Below, piece after piece: positions 23,970 to 32,604 of a stretch of 39,104 nucleotides of DNA. The translations under genes were made by a program, and so were the position numbers. The stretch covers positions 1-39,104 of the forward strand of contig CAKOKS010000009.1 in the NCBI GenBank assembly GCA_934095845.1, given 5' to 3'. Positions within the stretch are counted from its first letter, which is position 1. Every line of letters begins with the position of its first letter. The notes beneath the pieces were generated by a model that saw only the letters and a program-made list of their open reading frames with translations, had not been told where the DNA came from and made no database searches. This DNA comes from an uncultured Bacilli bacterium. GTDB lineage: Bacteria > Bacillota_I > Bacilli_A > RF39 > UBA660.

Positions 23970-23998
23970 TTTACAAATATAGTTAACTTTGCTATAAT
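23970..23998 (+). promoter_or_regulatory. Promoter of the rpsF-ssb-rpsR operon
   Basis: TTTACA (23970-23975) and TATAAT (23993-23998) are 17 bp apart. Transcription should begin near 24005. Confidence 0.75.
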
Positions 23999-24004
23999 AC
24001 TCGT

Positions 24005-24062
24005 GAGCTTGAAGGCTCCTTGCTTCTTAATTGAAGCCAAATAGACCATAAGGAGGTGTAGT
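24005..24062 (+). promoter_or_regulatory. Structured 5' leader of rpsF, two hairpins
   Basis: The leader begins at the expected start with GAGC-TTGAAG-GCTC (24005-24018), then GCTTC-TTAATT-GAAGC (24022-24037), then AGACCATAAGGAGG. In Firmicutes S6 and S18 bind a leader of this operon to control it. I do not see the conserved CCG of the known S6:S18 motif, so this may be a variant, or the pair may only protect the ribosome binding site. Confidence 0.45.
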
Positions 24063-24353
24063 ATGAACAAATATGAAATGATGTTCATCGTAAAAACTAC
24101 TGTTGAGGAAACTGAAGCAGTTAAAGTTGCTGAAGAATTAAAATCAATAATCACATCTATGAAAGGTGAAATTACTGATTCTAAAGATTTAGGTAATAAA
24201 AAACTTGCTTATCCAATAAACAAAGAAGTAACTGGTTTTTACTTTGTAGTAGATTTTACTGCTAATAATGAAATAGTTTCTGAATTAGATCGTAAGGCTA
24301 GAATTAATGAAAACGTTCTTAGACATATGATTATCAGATTAGATGAGGAGTAG
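24063..24353 (+). CDS. rpsF: 30S ribosomal protein bS6
   Basis: A 96-residue protein starting MNKYEMMFIVKTTVEE and containing the DLGNKKLAYPINKEVTGFYF and NENVLRHMII stretches of the family. It pairs with bS18 on the platform of the 30S subunit. It is first in the rpsF-ssb-rpsR operon behind a perfect AGGAGGTG. Confidence 0.95.
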   Translation: MNKYEMMFIVKTTVEETEAVKVAEELKSIITSMKGEITDSKDLGNKKLAYPINKEVTGFYFVVDFTANNEIVSELDRKARINENVLRHMIIRLDEE

Positions 24354-24358
24354 GAAAC

Positions 24359-24811
24359 ATGAACAATGTATGTTTAGTTGGAAGATTAACTAGAGATCCT
24401 GAACTTAGAACAACAAATACTGGTATTTCAACATCTACTTTTAGTTTAGCTGTTGATGGAAGACCAAGTGCAAATGGAGAACCTCATACAGACTTTATTA
24501 ATATAGTTGTATGGAGAAATCAAGCAGAAAATGTATGTAAATATTGTACTAAAGGAAGTATGGTGGCTGTAATTGGAAGAATTACTTCAAGAAGTTATGA
24601 TGCTCAAGATGGTACAAAAAGATATGTTACAGAAGTTGTTGCTGATAATGTTAGATTCTTAAGTTCAAAAGGTAATAGTGCAGATAATTCTGTAAATTAT
24701 AATATGAATAATGCTGGTGAATCATCAAGTACTCCTGCTAATTTAGAAGAAGATCCTTTTAAAGATTTTGGTTCAGAAGTAGTATTAAGTGATGACGATT
24801 TACCATTTTAG
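24359..24811 (+). CDS. ssb: Single-stranded DNA-binding protein
   Basis: A 150-residue protein with an N-terminal OB-fold (MNNVCLVGRLTRDPELRTT, DFINIVVWRNQAENVCKY, YVTEVVADNVRFL). A linker rich in Ser/Asn follows, and the protein ends in the acidic tip DDDLPF that recruits repair and replication proteins. It sits 5 bp after rpsF and 15 bp before rpsR; the typical order of Bacilli is kept. Confidence 0.95.
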   Translation: MNNVCLVGRLTRDPELRTTNTGISTSTFSLAVDGRPSANGEPHTDFINIVVWRNQAENVCKYCTKGSMVAVIGRITSRSYDAQDGTKRYVTEVVADNVRFLSSKGNSADNSVNYNMNNAGESSSTPANLEEDPFKDFGSEVVLSDDDLPF

Positions 24812-24826
24812 AAAGGAATGAATAAA

Positions 24827-25042
24827 ATGGCTGAATTTTTCAGAAAAAAGAAAAAAGTTTGTCAAATGTGCGCTGGTAAAAGCGTTGATTATAAAGATGT
24901 AGCAATTGTTTCTAAATATATCAATGAAAAAGGTAAAATTATGCCTAGACGTATGACTGGAGCTTGTGCTAAACATCAAAGACACATTGCTCAACAAATT
25001 AAAAGAGCAAGATTTATGGCTTTAATACCATTTGTTAAATAA
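24827..25042 (+). CDS. rpsR: 30S ribosomal protein bS18
   Basis: A 71-residue protein. The in-frame ATG at 24818 lies inside the AAAGGA ribosome binding site, so the ATG at 24827 (MAEFFRKKKK) is preferred. It has CxxC (CQMC) near the N-terminus, then RRMTGACAKHQR, and ends ARFMALIPFVK, as in the family. A terminator follows. Confidence 0.92.
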   Translation: MAEFFRKKKKVCQMCAGKSVDYKDVAIVSKYINEKGKIMPRRMTGACAKHQRHIAQQIKRARFMALIPFVK

Positions 25043-25065
25043 GAAACGAAAGTTTCTTTTTTTTG
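25041..25065 (+). terminator. Terminator after rpsR
   Basis: AAGAAAC (25041-25047), GAAA tetraloop, GTTTCTT (25052-25058), then six Ts. A classic strong terminator. Confidence 0.9.
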
Positions 25066-25098
25066 TGCTATAATAACCTTTAAGAAAAGAGGAATAAT

Positions 25099-25788
25099 AT
25101 GGATAAATATAAAAAACTTGTTGAATTAATTGATATGAGTGCATATGAAAGCGCTTATAATTTAATTGAACAATTATCTAAAAGTGTAATTACTCATAAA
25201 AATGAATTTTTTTATTCATTATACGCTCTTATTCAAAATGGGTATGGTAGTAAAGTAACTAAATTGTTTGATGATATATTTTATGATTCTAAAAATAATG
25301 ATTTAAAAAAATTACTATATCGTGCAATTTATGAAGTTGATATGTATGATTCATTAGATGATGAGGCGAAAAATAGAGTTAATGAATATATAGAACTTAT
25401 AAGAGAAGCATTTACTTTTGAAGAATACTTTAATGTTTATGATTTGTGTGAAATGGGATTTTATTTAACAGGTTTACCAATATTTAAATATTATGAAGGT
25501 AAAATGTTTTATAAAATAAAAGAGTATAAATTAAGTATTGAAACATTGAATGAATATTTAAAAACTGGTGCAAGTAAAACAAGTAAAGCTTATTTATATT
25601 TATCAGGTTCTTTTTATCATTTAAATAAACTAAAAGATAGTAGAAAATATGCTAGTAAAGTTTATGGAACTGATTTTATTAATGGTGATTCATTTGATTA
25701 TGTTGCACCTCAAGATAGAGGAGATGACTCTAAAAAAAATACTACTCAATTTACTTTAAGAATGAAGCTTGAAGATTTTTATGAGTAG
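25099..25788 (+). CDS. TPR-like hypothetical protein between rpsR and rplI
   Basis: A 229-residue helical protein. The C-terminal half has pairs of helices with TPR-like spacing (YEGKMFYKIKEYKLSIETLN, AYLYLSGSFYHLNKLKDSRK). The N-terminal half is helical with Tyr/Asp-rich turns and looks divergent. It starts at ATG behind AAAGAGGA with an extended -10 TGCTATAAT at 25066. In Bacillus, yybS and gdpP usually lie between rpsR and rplI; here this protein takes their place. Function unknown. Confidence 0.6.
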   Translation: MDKYKKLVELIDMSAYESAYNLIEQLSKSVITHKNEFFYSLYALIQNGYGSKVTKLFDDIFYDSKNNDLKKLLYRAIYEVDMYDSLDDEAKNRVNEYIELIREAFTFEEYFNVYDLCEMGFYLTGLPIFKYYEGKMFYKIKEYKLSIETLNEYLKTGASKTSKAYLYLSGSFYHLNKLKDSRKYASKVYGTDFINGDSFDYVAPQDRGDDSKKNTTQFTLRMKLEDFYE

Positions 25789-25835
25789 AACTATTAAGCA
25801 TAATTTGATATAATAATGAATATGGAAGTGATTAA

Positions 25836-26273
25836 ATGAAAGTTATATTACTTAAAGATGTTAAAAAGCAAGGAAAGAAAGACGAAATTATTAATGTAAG
25901 TGATGGATACGCTCAAAACTACTTAATAAAACTTGGTCTAGCATTACCTGCTAATGAAGAAAATAAAAAGAAATTAAATAAAACTCTTGAGCAAAGAGAA
26001 ATTGATGAAGAAAATAAAATTAAAGAATGCGAACAAATAAAAAATAAACTTAAAAATACAACTATTAAGTTTAAAGCTAAAACTGGTAATAATGGTAGAA
26101 TGTTTGGTTCTATTTCATCAAAGCAAATTGCAGAAGAATTAAAAAAACTAGGATATGATATTGATAAGAAAATGATTAATATTGAATATCCAATTGATTC
26201 TCTTGGATGTCATAATGTTAAAATAACATTACATAAAAAAGTGGAGGCAACAGTTAAAGTAGAAGTAAATTAG
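25836..26273 (+). CDS. rplI: 50S ribosomal protein bL9
   Basis: A 145-residue protein with the bL9 signature MKVILLKDVKKQGKKDEIIN and VSDGYAQNYLI. The long central helix (residues about 40-75, rich in Glu and Lys) is present, and a C-terminal domain ends in VKITLHKKVEATVKVEV. It starts at ATG behind GGAAGTGAT. It is followed by dnaB after 9 bp, as in other Bacilli. Confidence 0.95.
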   Translation: MKVILLKDVKKQGKKDEIINVSDGYAQNYLIKLGLALPANEENKKKLNKTLEQREIDEENKIKECEQIKNKLKNTTIKFKAKTGNNGRMFGSISSKQIAEELKKLGYDIDKKMINIEYPIDSLGCHNVKITLHKKVEATVKVEVN

Positions 26274-26282
26274 GAGGGCTTT

Positions 26283-27629
26283 ATGAAGGATGCAAAAATT
26301 GAACCTAATAATTTAGAAGCAGAAATGTGTGTATTAGGATGTGCGTATATGTCAGCATCATCACTAGAAAAAATGTGTGATGAACTTACAAGGGATATGT
26401 TTTATGATAAAAGAAATGCAACTATATACACAGCTTTATGTGAATTAAAAAGAAGAAATGAACCAGTTGATTCGACAATTCTAAAAAATGAAATTGAAAA
26501 AATTACACCTATTAATTCAATAGGTGGAGTTGAATATTTAACTGATGTAATTGATTCTGTAGTTTCTGCATCAAATGTCGACTCTTATATAAAAATCGTT
26601 AGAGAGAAATCATTAAGAAGAAAACTTATTGATGTATGTGAAAATATTGAAAAAAATGCTAGAGAAGAAGATAATGAAACTAATGACTTAGTTGAAAGTG
26701 CTGAAAAAGAATTGTTTGCAGTTACTAAAGCTCGTAAGTCCGGGGAATTTAGAACAAGCCGAGATGTTTTAAAAACAGCTATTAATCAACTTGAAACTCT
26801 AGCTAAAAATAACTCAGATGTAACGGGAATTGCTACTGGGTTTTATGATTTTGATAAATTAACAAGTGGTCTTCATCCGAATGAACTTATCATTATAGCT
26901 GCACGTCCTGCTATGGGTAAAACTGCATTTGCTCTAAATCTTGCAGTTAATGCTGCTATTTCTAGTAATAAAAGTGTTGCAATATTTAATCTTGAAATGG
27001 GTGCTGAACAATTGATGTTCCGTATGCTTTCAGCAGCAAGTTCGGTTGAAGGTAATAAGCTTAAAACTGGTAAACTTAGTCATGAAGATTGGAAAAAGAT
27101 TAATGAAGCAACAAGTGAACTTGGAGATGCACCAATATTTATTGAGGATACTCCTGGTATCACGATTGGTGAAATAAGAGCAAAGTGCCGTAGACTTCAA
27201 AGTACAGGAAATCTTGGACTTATTGTTATTGACTACCTACAACTTATAAGTGGTGGACCTGGATATGGAAATAACCGTCAACAAGAAGTATCTGATATTT
27301 CTCGTAGTTTAAAAACTATGGCAATGGAACTTGGAGTTCCAGTTATAGCTCTAGCCCAACTTTCACGTAATGTTGAAGGAAGAGAAAATAAAAGGCCAAT
27401 AATGTCAGACTTAAGAGAGTCCGGTTCAATTGAACAAGATGCTGATATAGTTGCATTCCTTTATAGAGATGATTACTATACTAAACAAGTTGATAATCCA
27501 GATGGAGTATCTATTTCAGAACTTATTATTGGTAAACATCGTAATGGTGCAACTGGAACAATTGAACTTTTATTTGAAAAGAATATTAGTAATTTTAGAA
27601 ATTATGTAAAAAATGCTGAAGAAGTATAG
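26283..27629 (+). CDS. dnaB: Replicative DNA helicase
   Basis: A 448-residue protein of normal length. The N-terminal domain covers about residues 5-105 (PNNLEAEMCVLGCAY), then a linker, then the RecA-like core with TGIATGFYDFDKLTSGLHPN, Walker A ARPAMGKT (207-214), Walker B LGLIVIDYLQLI and an arginine-finger block SRSLKTMAMELGVPVIALAQL. It unwinds DNA at the replication fork. It starts at ATG behind TAGGAGGG, tightly after rplI. Confidence 0.95.
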   Translation: MKDAKIEPNNLEAEMCVLGCAYMSASSLEKMCDELTRDMFYDKRNATIYTALCELKRRNEPVDSTILKNEIEKITPINSIGGVEYLTDVIDSVVSASNVDSYIKIVREKSLRRKLIDVCENIEKNAREEDNETNDLVESAEKELFAVTKARKSGEFRTSRDVLKTAINQLETLAKNNSDVTGIATGFYDFDKLTSGLHPNELIIIAARPAMGKTAFALNLAVNAAISSNKSVAIFNLEMGAEQLMFRMLSAASSVEGNKLKTGKLSHEDWKKINEATSELGDAPIFIEDTPGITIGEIRAKCRRLQSTGNLGLIVIDYLQLISGGPGYGNNRQQEVSDISRSLKTMAMELGVPVIALAQLSRNVEGRENKRPIMSDLRESGSIEQDADIVAFLYRDDYYTKQVDNPDGVSISELIIGKHRNGATGTIELLFEKNISNFRNYVKNAEEV

Positions 27630-27637
27630 GTGATGCT

Positions 27638-29152
27638 ATGAAAGGAAAAATATTGGCGTTGTTTTTAACTATTTTGGTATGTGCTTTACTTTTCTTTTGT
27701 AATATCGGAAAAGAATATGCAAGTAATCCAAAGGAAGTTTATCAAGTTTATCTAAATGGTGATAAAATTGGTTTAATTAAATCTAAAGACAAATTTTTAA
27801 ATATGATAGATACAGAGCAAGAAGCTCTTAGAAATCAATATGGTGTTGATAAAGTATATCCACCAGATGGATTAGATATCAAAAAAATATATACTTATAA
27901 TGATGATATCTTAAAAGAGGAAGATGTTTATAATAGTATTAAAGATAAAGAACCTTTTATGATAGAAGGTTATATTGCTAAAATAGTTTATACAGAAAAG
28001 AAAATTGTAAATGATGATCAGATAATTGAACCTGGAGAACCAGTTGAATTAAGTATGATGAGTAAAGATATCATGAAAGATGCTTTATATAAAACAGCAG
28101 CCGCATTTATTGGAGCAAAAGAATTAGATGATTATAATAAAAATACTCAAGAAGAAATAACTGATACTGGATCAATTATTAATTCAGTTTATTTTGAAGA
28201 AACAATCACTATTAGAAAAGACTTAATATCTACAAACAATACAATATTTAAAGATTCAAGTGAATTGTCTAAATATTTATTATACGGAACTCTTGAAGAA
28301 CAAAAAACATATATTGCAAAAGCTGGAGAAAACTTAGATGCAATAGCAGACGCGAATAGTTTGAATATTGAAGAACTTATGATAGCTAACCCTCAATATA
28401 CTAAATCAAATGTTCTTTTAGCAGCCGGAGAAAAGATAAATGTTGGACTTATTTCTCCACTAGTAAGTGTTGTTTATAGAAAAACTGAAGTAAAAGATAT
28501 AGATGTTCAATATAAAACGACTTATATTGATGATAAAACAAAATATACTGATTATAAAGAAGTAACAACTGAAGGACAAAATGGTGTTAAAAGAATTACT
28601 CAAGAAATAAAATATGTTAATGGAGAAATAAATTCTCTTGATATTAGTAAAACGGAGACAATTAAAGAATCTGTTAATCAGGTTATAACAAGAGGAATTA
28701 AAAAATATGCAAATAGTGGATATGAATTCTATCATTCTCCACAAAGTAATAGTGATTGGAGTTGGCCAACAATATCACCATTCGTTATTACTTCTGAATT
28801 TAAATGGCGTTGGGGAAGACAACATCAAGGAATAGATATTTCTGGGTGTGGTAGACGATCTCCAGTTTATGCTGTAAAAGAAGGAACAGTTTATAAAGTT
28901 AACTATAATGCTAGTTTAAATGAGGGATTATCAATTTATATTGATCACGGTAATGGATATGTTACGCAATATATGCATTTAGATGCTATTTTAGTTAAAC
29001 AAGGTCAAACTGTAAAAAGAGAACAAAAGATAGGATTACTTGGAAATACTGGTTCTTCTACAGGACCACACTTACATTTAGGTGTATTTAAAGGATATCC
29101 TTATCAAGGAGGCGTTGCACTTGATCCTTGTGCATCGATATTTAAATGTTAG
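27638..29152 (+). CDS. M23 peptidase with LysM and G5 domains
   Basis: A 504-residue secreted cell-wall enzyme. It has an N-terminal membrane/signal segment (about 5-22), then about 200 residues without a clear fold. LysM follows at about 222-268 (YIAKAGENLDAIADANSLNI), G5 at about 275-350 (TEGQNGVKRITQEIKYVNG) and the M23 metallopeptidase at about 365-500. The catalytic residues are HQGIDI (His and Asp for zinc) and HLHLG, with HGNGYVTQYMHLD between them. It would trim peptide bridges of peptidoglycan. It starts at ATG behind TAGGTGATG and overlaps walJ by 7 bases. It stands where walRK-walHI lie in Bacillus. Confidence 0.88.
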   Translation: MKGKILALFLTILVCALLFFCNIGKEYASNPKEVYQVYLNGDKIGLIKSKDKFLNMIDTEQEALRNQYGVDKVYPPDGLDIKKIYTYNDDILKEEDVYNSIKDKEPFMIEGYIAKIVYTEKKIVNDDQIIEPGEPVELSMMSKDIMKDALYKTAAAFIGAKELDDYNKNTQEEITDTGSIINSVYFEETITIRKDLISTNNTIFKDSSELSKYLLYGTLEEQKTYIAKAGENLDAIADANSLNIEELMIANPQYTKSNVLLAAGEKINVGLISPLVSVVYRKTEVKDIDVQYKTTYIDDKTKYTDYKEVTTEGQNGVKRITQEIKYVNGEINSLDISKTETIKESVNQVITRGIKKYANSGYEFYHSPQSNSDWSWPTISPFVITSEFKWRWGRQHQGIDISGCGRRSPVYAVKEGTVYKVNYNASLNEGLSIYIDHGNGYVTQYMHLDAILVKQGQTVKREQKIGLLGNTGSSTGPHLHLGVFKGYPYQGGVALDPCASIFKC

Positions 29153-29910
29153 TTTCGGTTTTAGCAAGTGGTTCAGAAGGTAATTCTACTTATATAAGTA
29201 TAGGTGGAAAGCACGTATTAATAGATTTAGGTATGAATAATAAATATATTACATCTAAACTAACTGAACTTAATGTTCATCCATCTCAAATTGACTATGT
29301 TTTTATAACACATACCCACAGTGATCATACAGGCGCTATGAAAGTATTTTTTAAGCAAAATACACCAATGGTTTTTGTTGATGAAAAAATGATGGTAGAA
29401 CTTCCTTTTCTAGAAAATTATCCTAACCTTTGCTTTGATTCAGGAGTAATGGAATTTGGTTCATTTACTGTTGAACCTTTTAGAACAAGCCACGATGCTC
29501 CGGGAAGTAGAGGATATATATTTAGAGAAGATGATAAAAGTTTCGTTTATGTAACTGATACAGGCTATATAAATCATAAACTGTTTGATAAGTTATCTAA
29601 TCATGATTTATATGTATTTGAAAGTAATCATGATGTAGAAATGCTTATGCATGGTTCATATCCTCCATGGTTAAAAAAACGTATAAGAGGAGATGAAGGC
29701 CATTTATCTAATAATCAATGTGGTTTTTACTTGAGTAAATTAATTGGCCCAAAAACAAAAGAAATAGCTCTAGCCCATTTATCTAAAGAAAATAATTCTG
29801 AGAAGTTAGCAATTGATACAGTAATGAATGAACTTATATCAAATGATGTAGAATTTAATAATATTGTTATTGCTAAACAAAAAGAAAGAACGGATTTAAT
29901 AAAGTTATGA
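29146..29910 (+). CDS. walJ: Metallo-beta-lactamase fold exonuclease WalJ (YycJ)
   Basis: A 254-residue protein with the family opening VSVLASGSEGNSTYI, HTHSDHTGA as zinc-binding motif, and further His/Asp ligands in FRTSHDAPGS, VYVTDTGY and LAHLSKENNS. It is a 5'-3' DNA exonuclease linked to replication and envelope control. Its ATG lies inside the end of the peptidase gene and no ribosome binding site is seen, so translation is coupled. No walRK genes are near, unlike in the standard walRKHIJ operon. Confidence 0.9.
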   Translation: MLVSVLASGSEGNSTYISIGGKHVLIDLGMNNKYITSKLTELNVHPSQIDYVFITHTHSDHTGAMKVFFKQNTPMVFVDEKMMVELPFLENYPNLCFDSGVMEFGSFTVEPFRTSHDAPGSRGYIFREDDKSFVYVTDTGYINHKLFDKLSNHDLYVFESNHDVEMLMHGSYPPWLKKRIRGDEGHLSNNQCGFYLSKLIGPKTKEIALAHLSKENNSEKLAIDTVMNELISNDVEFNNIVIAKQKERTDLIKL

Positions 29911-30341
29911 TTAAGATTATATGTGTTGGAAAAATTAAAGAAAACTATTTAACAGATATGATTAATGATTATTTAAAAAGAGTTAATAAATATCATAAGT
30001 TAGAAGTAGTTGAATTAAAAGATTCAAATATTGAAGAAGAAGGTAATTTAATATTAAAAAATATTAAAGGGAATGATTTTATAATTACTTGTGAAATTGA
30101 AGGTAATAATCTAACAAGTGTTGAATTATCTGAGAAAATTAATTCTTGGTTTATAAATTCATCTAATTTAGTTTTTATTATAGGTGGATCAAATGGAATA
30201 GATTCAAGAGTTAAAGCTTTAAGTAACTATAAATTATCATTTGGAAGAAATACTTTTCCTCATGGAATGTTTAGAGCTATACTTTTGGAACAAATATATA
30301 GATCATTTAAAATACTAAATAATGAGGCATATCATAAGTGA
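29907..30341 (+). CDS. rlmH: 23S rRNA pseudouridine1915 N3-methyltransferase
   Basis: A 144-residue SPOUT methyltransferase, slightly shorter than the usual 159. It has MIKIICVGKIKENYL at the start, FIIGGSNGID in the knot region, and the C-terminal FPHGMFRAILLEQIYRSFKI. The last residues NNEAYHK match the conserved HHYHK-type end. It methylates position 1915 in helix 69. The start overlaps walJ by ATGA. Its stop lies in the terminator stem. Confidence 0.93.
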   Translation: MIKIICVGKIKENYLTDMINDYLKRVNKYHKLEVVELKDSNIEEEGNLILKNIKGNDFIITCEIEGNNLTSVELSEKINSWFINSSNLVFIIGGSNGIDSRVKALSNYKLSFGRNTFPHGMFRAILLEQIYRSFKILNNEAYHK

Positions 30342-30353
30342 TATGTTCTTTTT
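30328..30353 (+). terminator. Terminator after rlmH
   Basis: CATATCA (30328-30334), TAAG, TGATATG (30339-30345), then Ts. The right arm contains the rlmH stop codon. Confidence 0.8.
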
Positions 30354-30387
30354 TTTATTTTCTTCTTAACAAATTGATAAAAAGATG

Positions 30388-30425
30388 TTGACAAATTTGT
30401 ATGTTATTAATATAATGTTAATAAC
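30388..30425 (+). promoter_or_regulatory. NAD operon promoter with palindromic operator at -10
   Basis: TTGACA (30388-30393) and TATAAT (30411-30416) are exactly 17 bp apart. GTTATTAA (30403-30410) and TTAATAAC (30418-30425) form a perfect 8-bp palindrome around the -10 box. A further half-site TGTTATTA lies at 30459-30466, and a small AAGAG/CTCTT repeat at 30426-30442. A repressor on these sites would block polymerase; the operon encodes an NrtR-like protein, the natural candidate. Confidence 0.75.
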
Positions 30426-30493
30426 AAGAGAGAAATACTCTTGATATTATTTAATATTTGTTATTAGCAAATTGTTAGAAAGAGGAATAAAAT

Positions 30494-31123
30494 ATGGAAA
30501 AGAAAAATTTAGAAGATTTTAAAAGATGTGTTTATAACATCGACATGGTGGAAGGCTTTGTAAATATTGGTGCCATGTCCAATAAAGATTATAACTTACT
30601 TGTACCAGCTCAAAAAGAAATTATGGATGATATAAGAAAAGATGGTGAATTAATTACTTTTATTGGAGAAGCTCATGAAGAAAATGCTCAAGAATTTAAG
30701 AGTTATCCGCCTCATTGTGAAGTTGGTACAATAGAAGCAGATTTTATAAGTGACTTTCAAGAGTACTTAGAATATGTAAATGCTTTAGTTTATAGAAAAA
30801 ATTCAATTAATGGAATGTTGAATCCAAAATTGCTTGAAGATTTAAAAAGAATGAAGAACCTAAGAGAAGTCATTTTTACTGGTGTATGTGAAGATTTATG
30901 CGTGATGGATTTTGCTAGAACTTATTCAAGATATATGGATGAAATTAACAGACCAGTTAAAATGTTTGTTTTAGAGAGTACTGTTGATACATTTGATGCT
31001 GAAAATCATAACCGTGAGCATTGGAAAAGTATTGCTAGAGAAGTTATGGGGAGTGCAGGTATTCAATACGTTAAAGATATGGAAGAATTAAAAAATGAAG
31101 AAAGGAAATTAAAATTAAGATAG
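30494..31123 (+). CDS. Nicotinamidase-like cysteine hydrolase
   Basis: A 209-residue isochorismatase-fold hydrolase. The triad is Asp17 (YNIDMVEGF), Lys102 (YRKNS) and Cys132 (GVCEDLCV); SYPPHCEVGT is the conserved loop after the metal site. The metal-ligand Asp of PncA appears as Glu59 (GEAHEEN), with His61 and His74 near it. It should hydrolyse nicotinamide to nicotinate. Being first in a nicotinate-salvage operon, PncA is the best reading, but the divergence leaves the substrate open. It starts at ATG behind AGAGGAA. Confidence 0.8.
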   Translation: MEKKNLEDFKRCVYNIDMVEGFVNIGAMSNKDYNLLVPAQKEIMDDIRKDGELITFIGEAHEENAQEFKSYPPHCEVGTIEADFISDFQEYLEYVNALVYRKNSINGMLNPKLLEDLKRMKNLREVIFTGVCEDLCVMDFARTYSRYMDEINRPVKMFVLESTVDTFDAENHNREHWKSIAREVMGSAGIQYVKDMEELKNEERKLKLR

Positions 31124-31133
31124 GGTGAAAAAT

Positions 31134-32603
31134 ATGAAAAATGAAATAAATCGTTTACCAAGAAATTATACATTGTTAACTGATGAGTATGAATTTACAA
31201 TGTCAGAAACATATTTTAAAAATAAGAAAGAAAAAGAAAAAGCTGTATTTGATATTTTCTTTAGAAAAGTACCAAATGCTGGTGGATATGCTATAATGGC
31301 TGGTCTAGATAAAGTTATTGAATATATTAAAAACTTACATTTTGGAGAAAGAGAATTAGCTTATTTAGAAAGAAGAGGTTATGACAAAGACTTTATTGAG
31401 TATTTAAAAAACTTTAAATTTACTGGTAATGTTTATGCTATACCAGATGGAACTCCAGTATTTCCAAATGAACCAATTGTTACTATTGAAGCTCCAATTA
31501 TAGAAGCTCAAATAGTTGAAACAGCATTACTTTCTATAGTTAACGGAGCAATGGAACATGCAACTGGTGCAAGAAGAATAGTTGAAGCAACACCAAAAAA
31601 TGTACCAATTATGGAATTTGGAAGTAGAAGAGCAGATGGTTTAGAAGCAGCAATTGATGCATCTCTTTATGGAATAATGGCTGGATGTGCTGGAACAAGT
31701 AATGCCCTTGCTGCTGATATGATAGGCGAGTCTGCCTTAGGTACTCAAGCACATAGTTATATTGAATCTTTTGAAGATGAATATGAAGCATTTCTTGCAT
31801 ATGCTAAAGCTTATCCAAATAATTGTTTATTACTTGTTGATACAATAGATACTTTACAAAGTGGAGTAAAAAATGCAATAAGAGTTGCTAAAGAATATCT
31901 AATACCTAATGGTTATAGATTAAAAGGAATTAGAATTGATTCAGGAGATTTAGCTTATCTTTCAAAAATGGCAAGAAAAATGTTAGATGAAGCTGGACTT
32001 CCCGATGCTCAAATATGTTTAAGCAATGGTTTAACTGCTAAAACTATAAAATCACTTATTGATGAAGGAGCATGTTTTAACTCTTTAGGTGTTGGGGATA
32101 ATATTTCTAAACCTGAAGGTCGTATGGGATGTGTTTATAAAGAAGTTGCAATGATTAAAGACGGAAAAAGAATTCCTAAAATAAAACTTAGTAATGATAT
32201 TGTTAAAACTATAAATCCGGACTTTAAAGATTTATATCGTGCATATGATAAAGACACTGGATATGCCCTTGCAGATATCATGGTTAGACATGGTGAGAGT
32301 ATTAATGGAGATAAATTAATAATAGTTGATCCAATTAATATATTAAAGCAAAGTGAAATAACTAACTATAATTTAGTACCATTACAAAAACAAATATTTA
32401 AAGATGGTAATTTAGTTTATGATGATCCAACTATTTTAGAAAAACGTGATTATTGTGAAGAACAAATGAATACAATATATCCTGAAGTAAAAAGAGAAAT
32501 GAATCCACATACTTATTATGTTGATGGAACTTTAGAATATGTTGAATTTAAAAATGATATGATAAAAAAATTAAAAAAAGAAATTGTAAAAGGAGATAGA
32601 TAA
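31134..32603 (+). CDS. pncB: Nicotinate phosphoribosyltransferase
   Basis: A 489-residue protein. The in-frame GTG at 31125 lies in the AGGGTG ribosome binding site, so the ATG at 31134 is preferred. It starts with NYTLLTDEYEFTMSETYFKN, the family opening, and has EFGSRRADG and the GVGDNISK phosphate loop. It makes nicotinate mononucleotide from nicotinate and PRPP with ATP. It lies 11 bp after the nicotinamidase gene. Confidence 0.92.
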   Translation: MKNEINRLPRNYTLLTDEYEFTMSETYFKNKKEKEKAVFDIFFRKVPNAGGYAIMAGLDKVIEYIKNLHFGERELAYLERRGYDKDFIEYLKNFKFTGNVYAIPDGTPVFPNEPIVTIEAPIIEAQIVETALLSIVNGAMEHATGARRIVEATPKNVPIMEFGSRRADGLEAAIDASLYGIMAGCAGTSNALAADMIGESALGTQAHSYIESFEDEYEAFLAYAKAYPNNCLLLVDTIDTLQSGVKNAIRVAKEYLIPNGYRLKGIRIDSGDLAYLSKMARKMLDEAGLPDAQICLSNGLTAKTIKSLIDEGACFNSLGVGDNISKPEGRMGCVYKEVAMIKDGKRIPKIKLSNDIVKTINPDFKDLYRAYDKDTGYALADIMVRHGESINGDKLIIVDPINILKQSEITNYNLVPLQKQIFKDGNLVYDDPTILEKRDYCEEQMNTIYPEVKREMNPHTYYVDGTLEYVEFKNDMIKKLKKEIVKGDR

Positions 32604-32604
32604 T

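Noticed and set aside
28460..28744. 94-residue minus-strand frame rich in Phe and Ile
   Set aside because: It is the complement of the G5 domain coding region; its membrane-like look comes from AT-rich codons.
31125..31133. GTG start for pncB at 31125
   Set aside because: It overlaps the AGGGTG ribosome binding site that serves the ATG at 31134.
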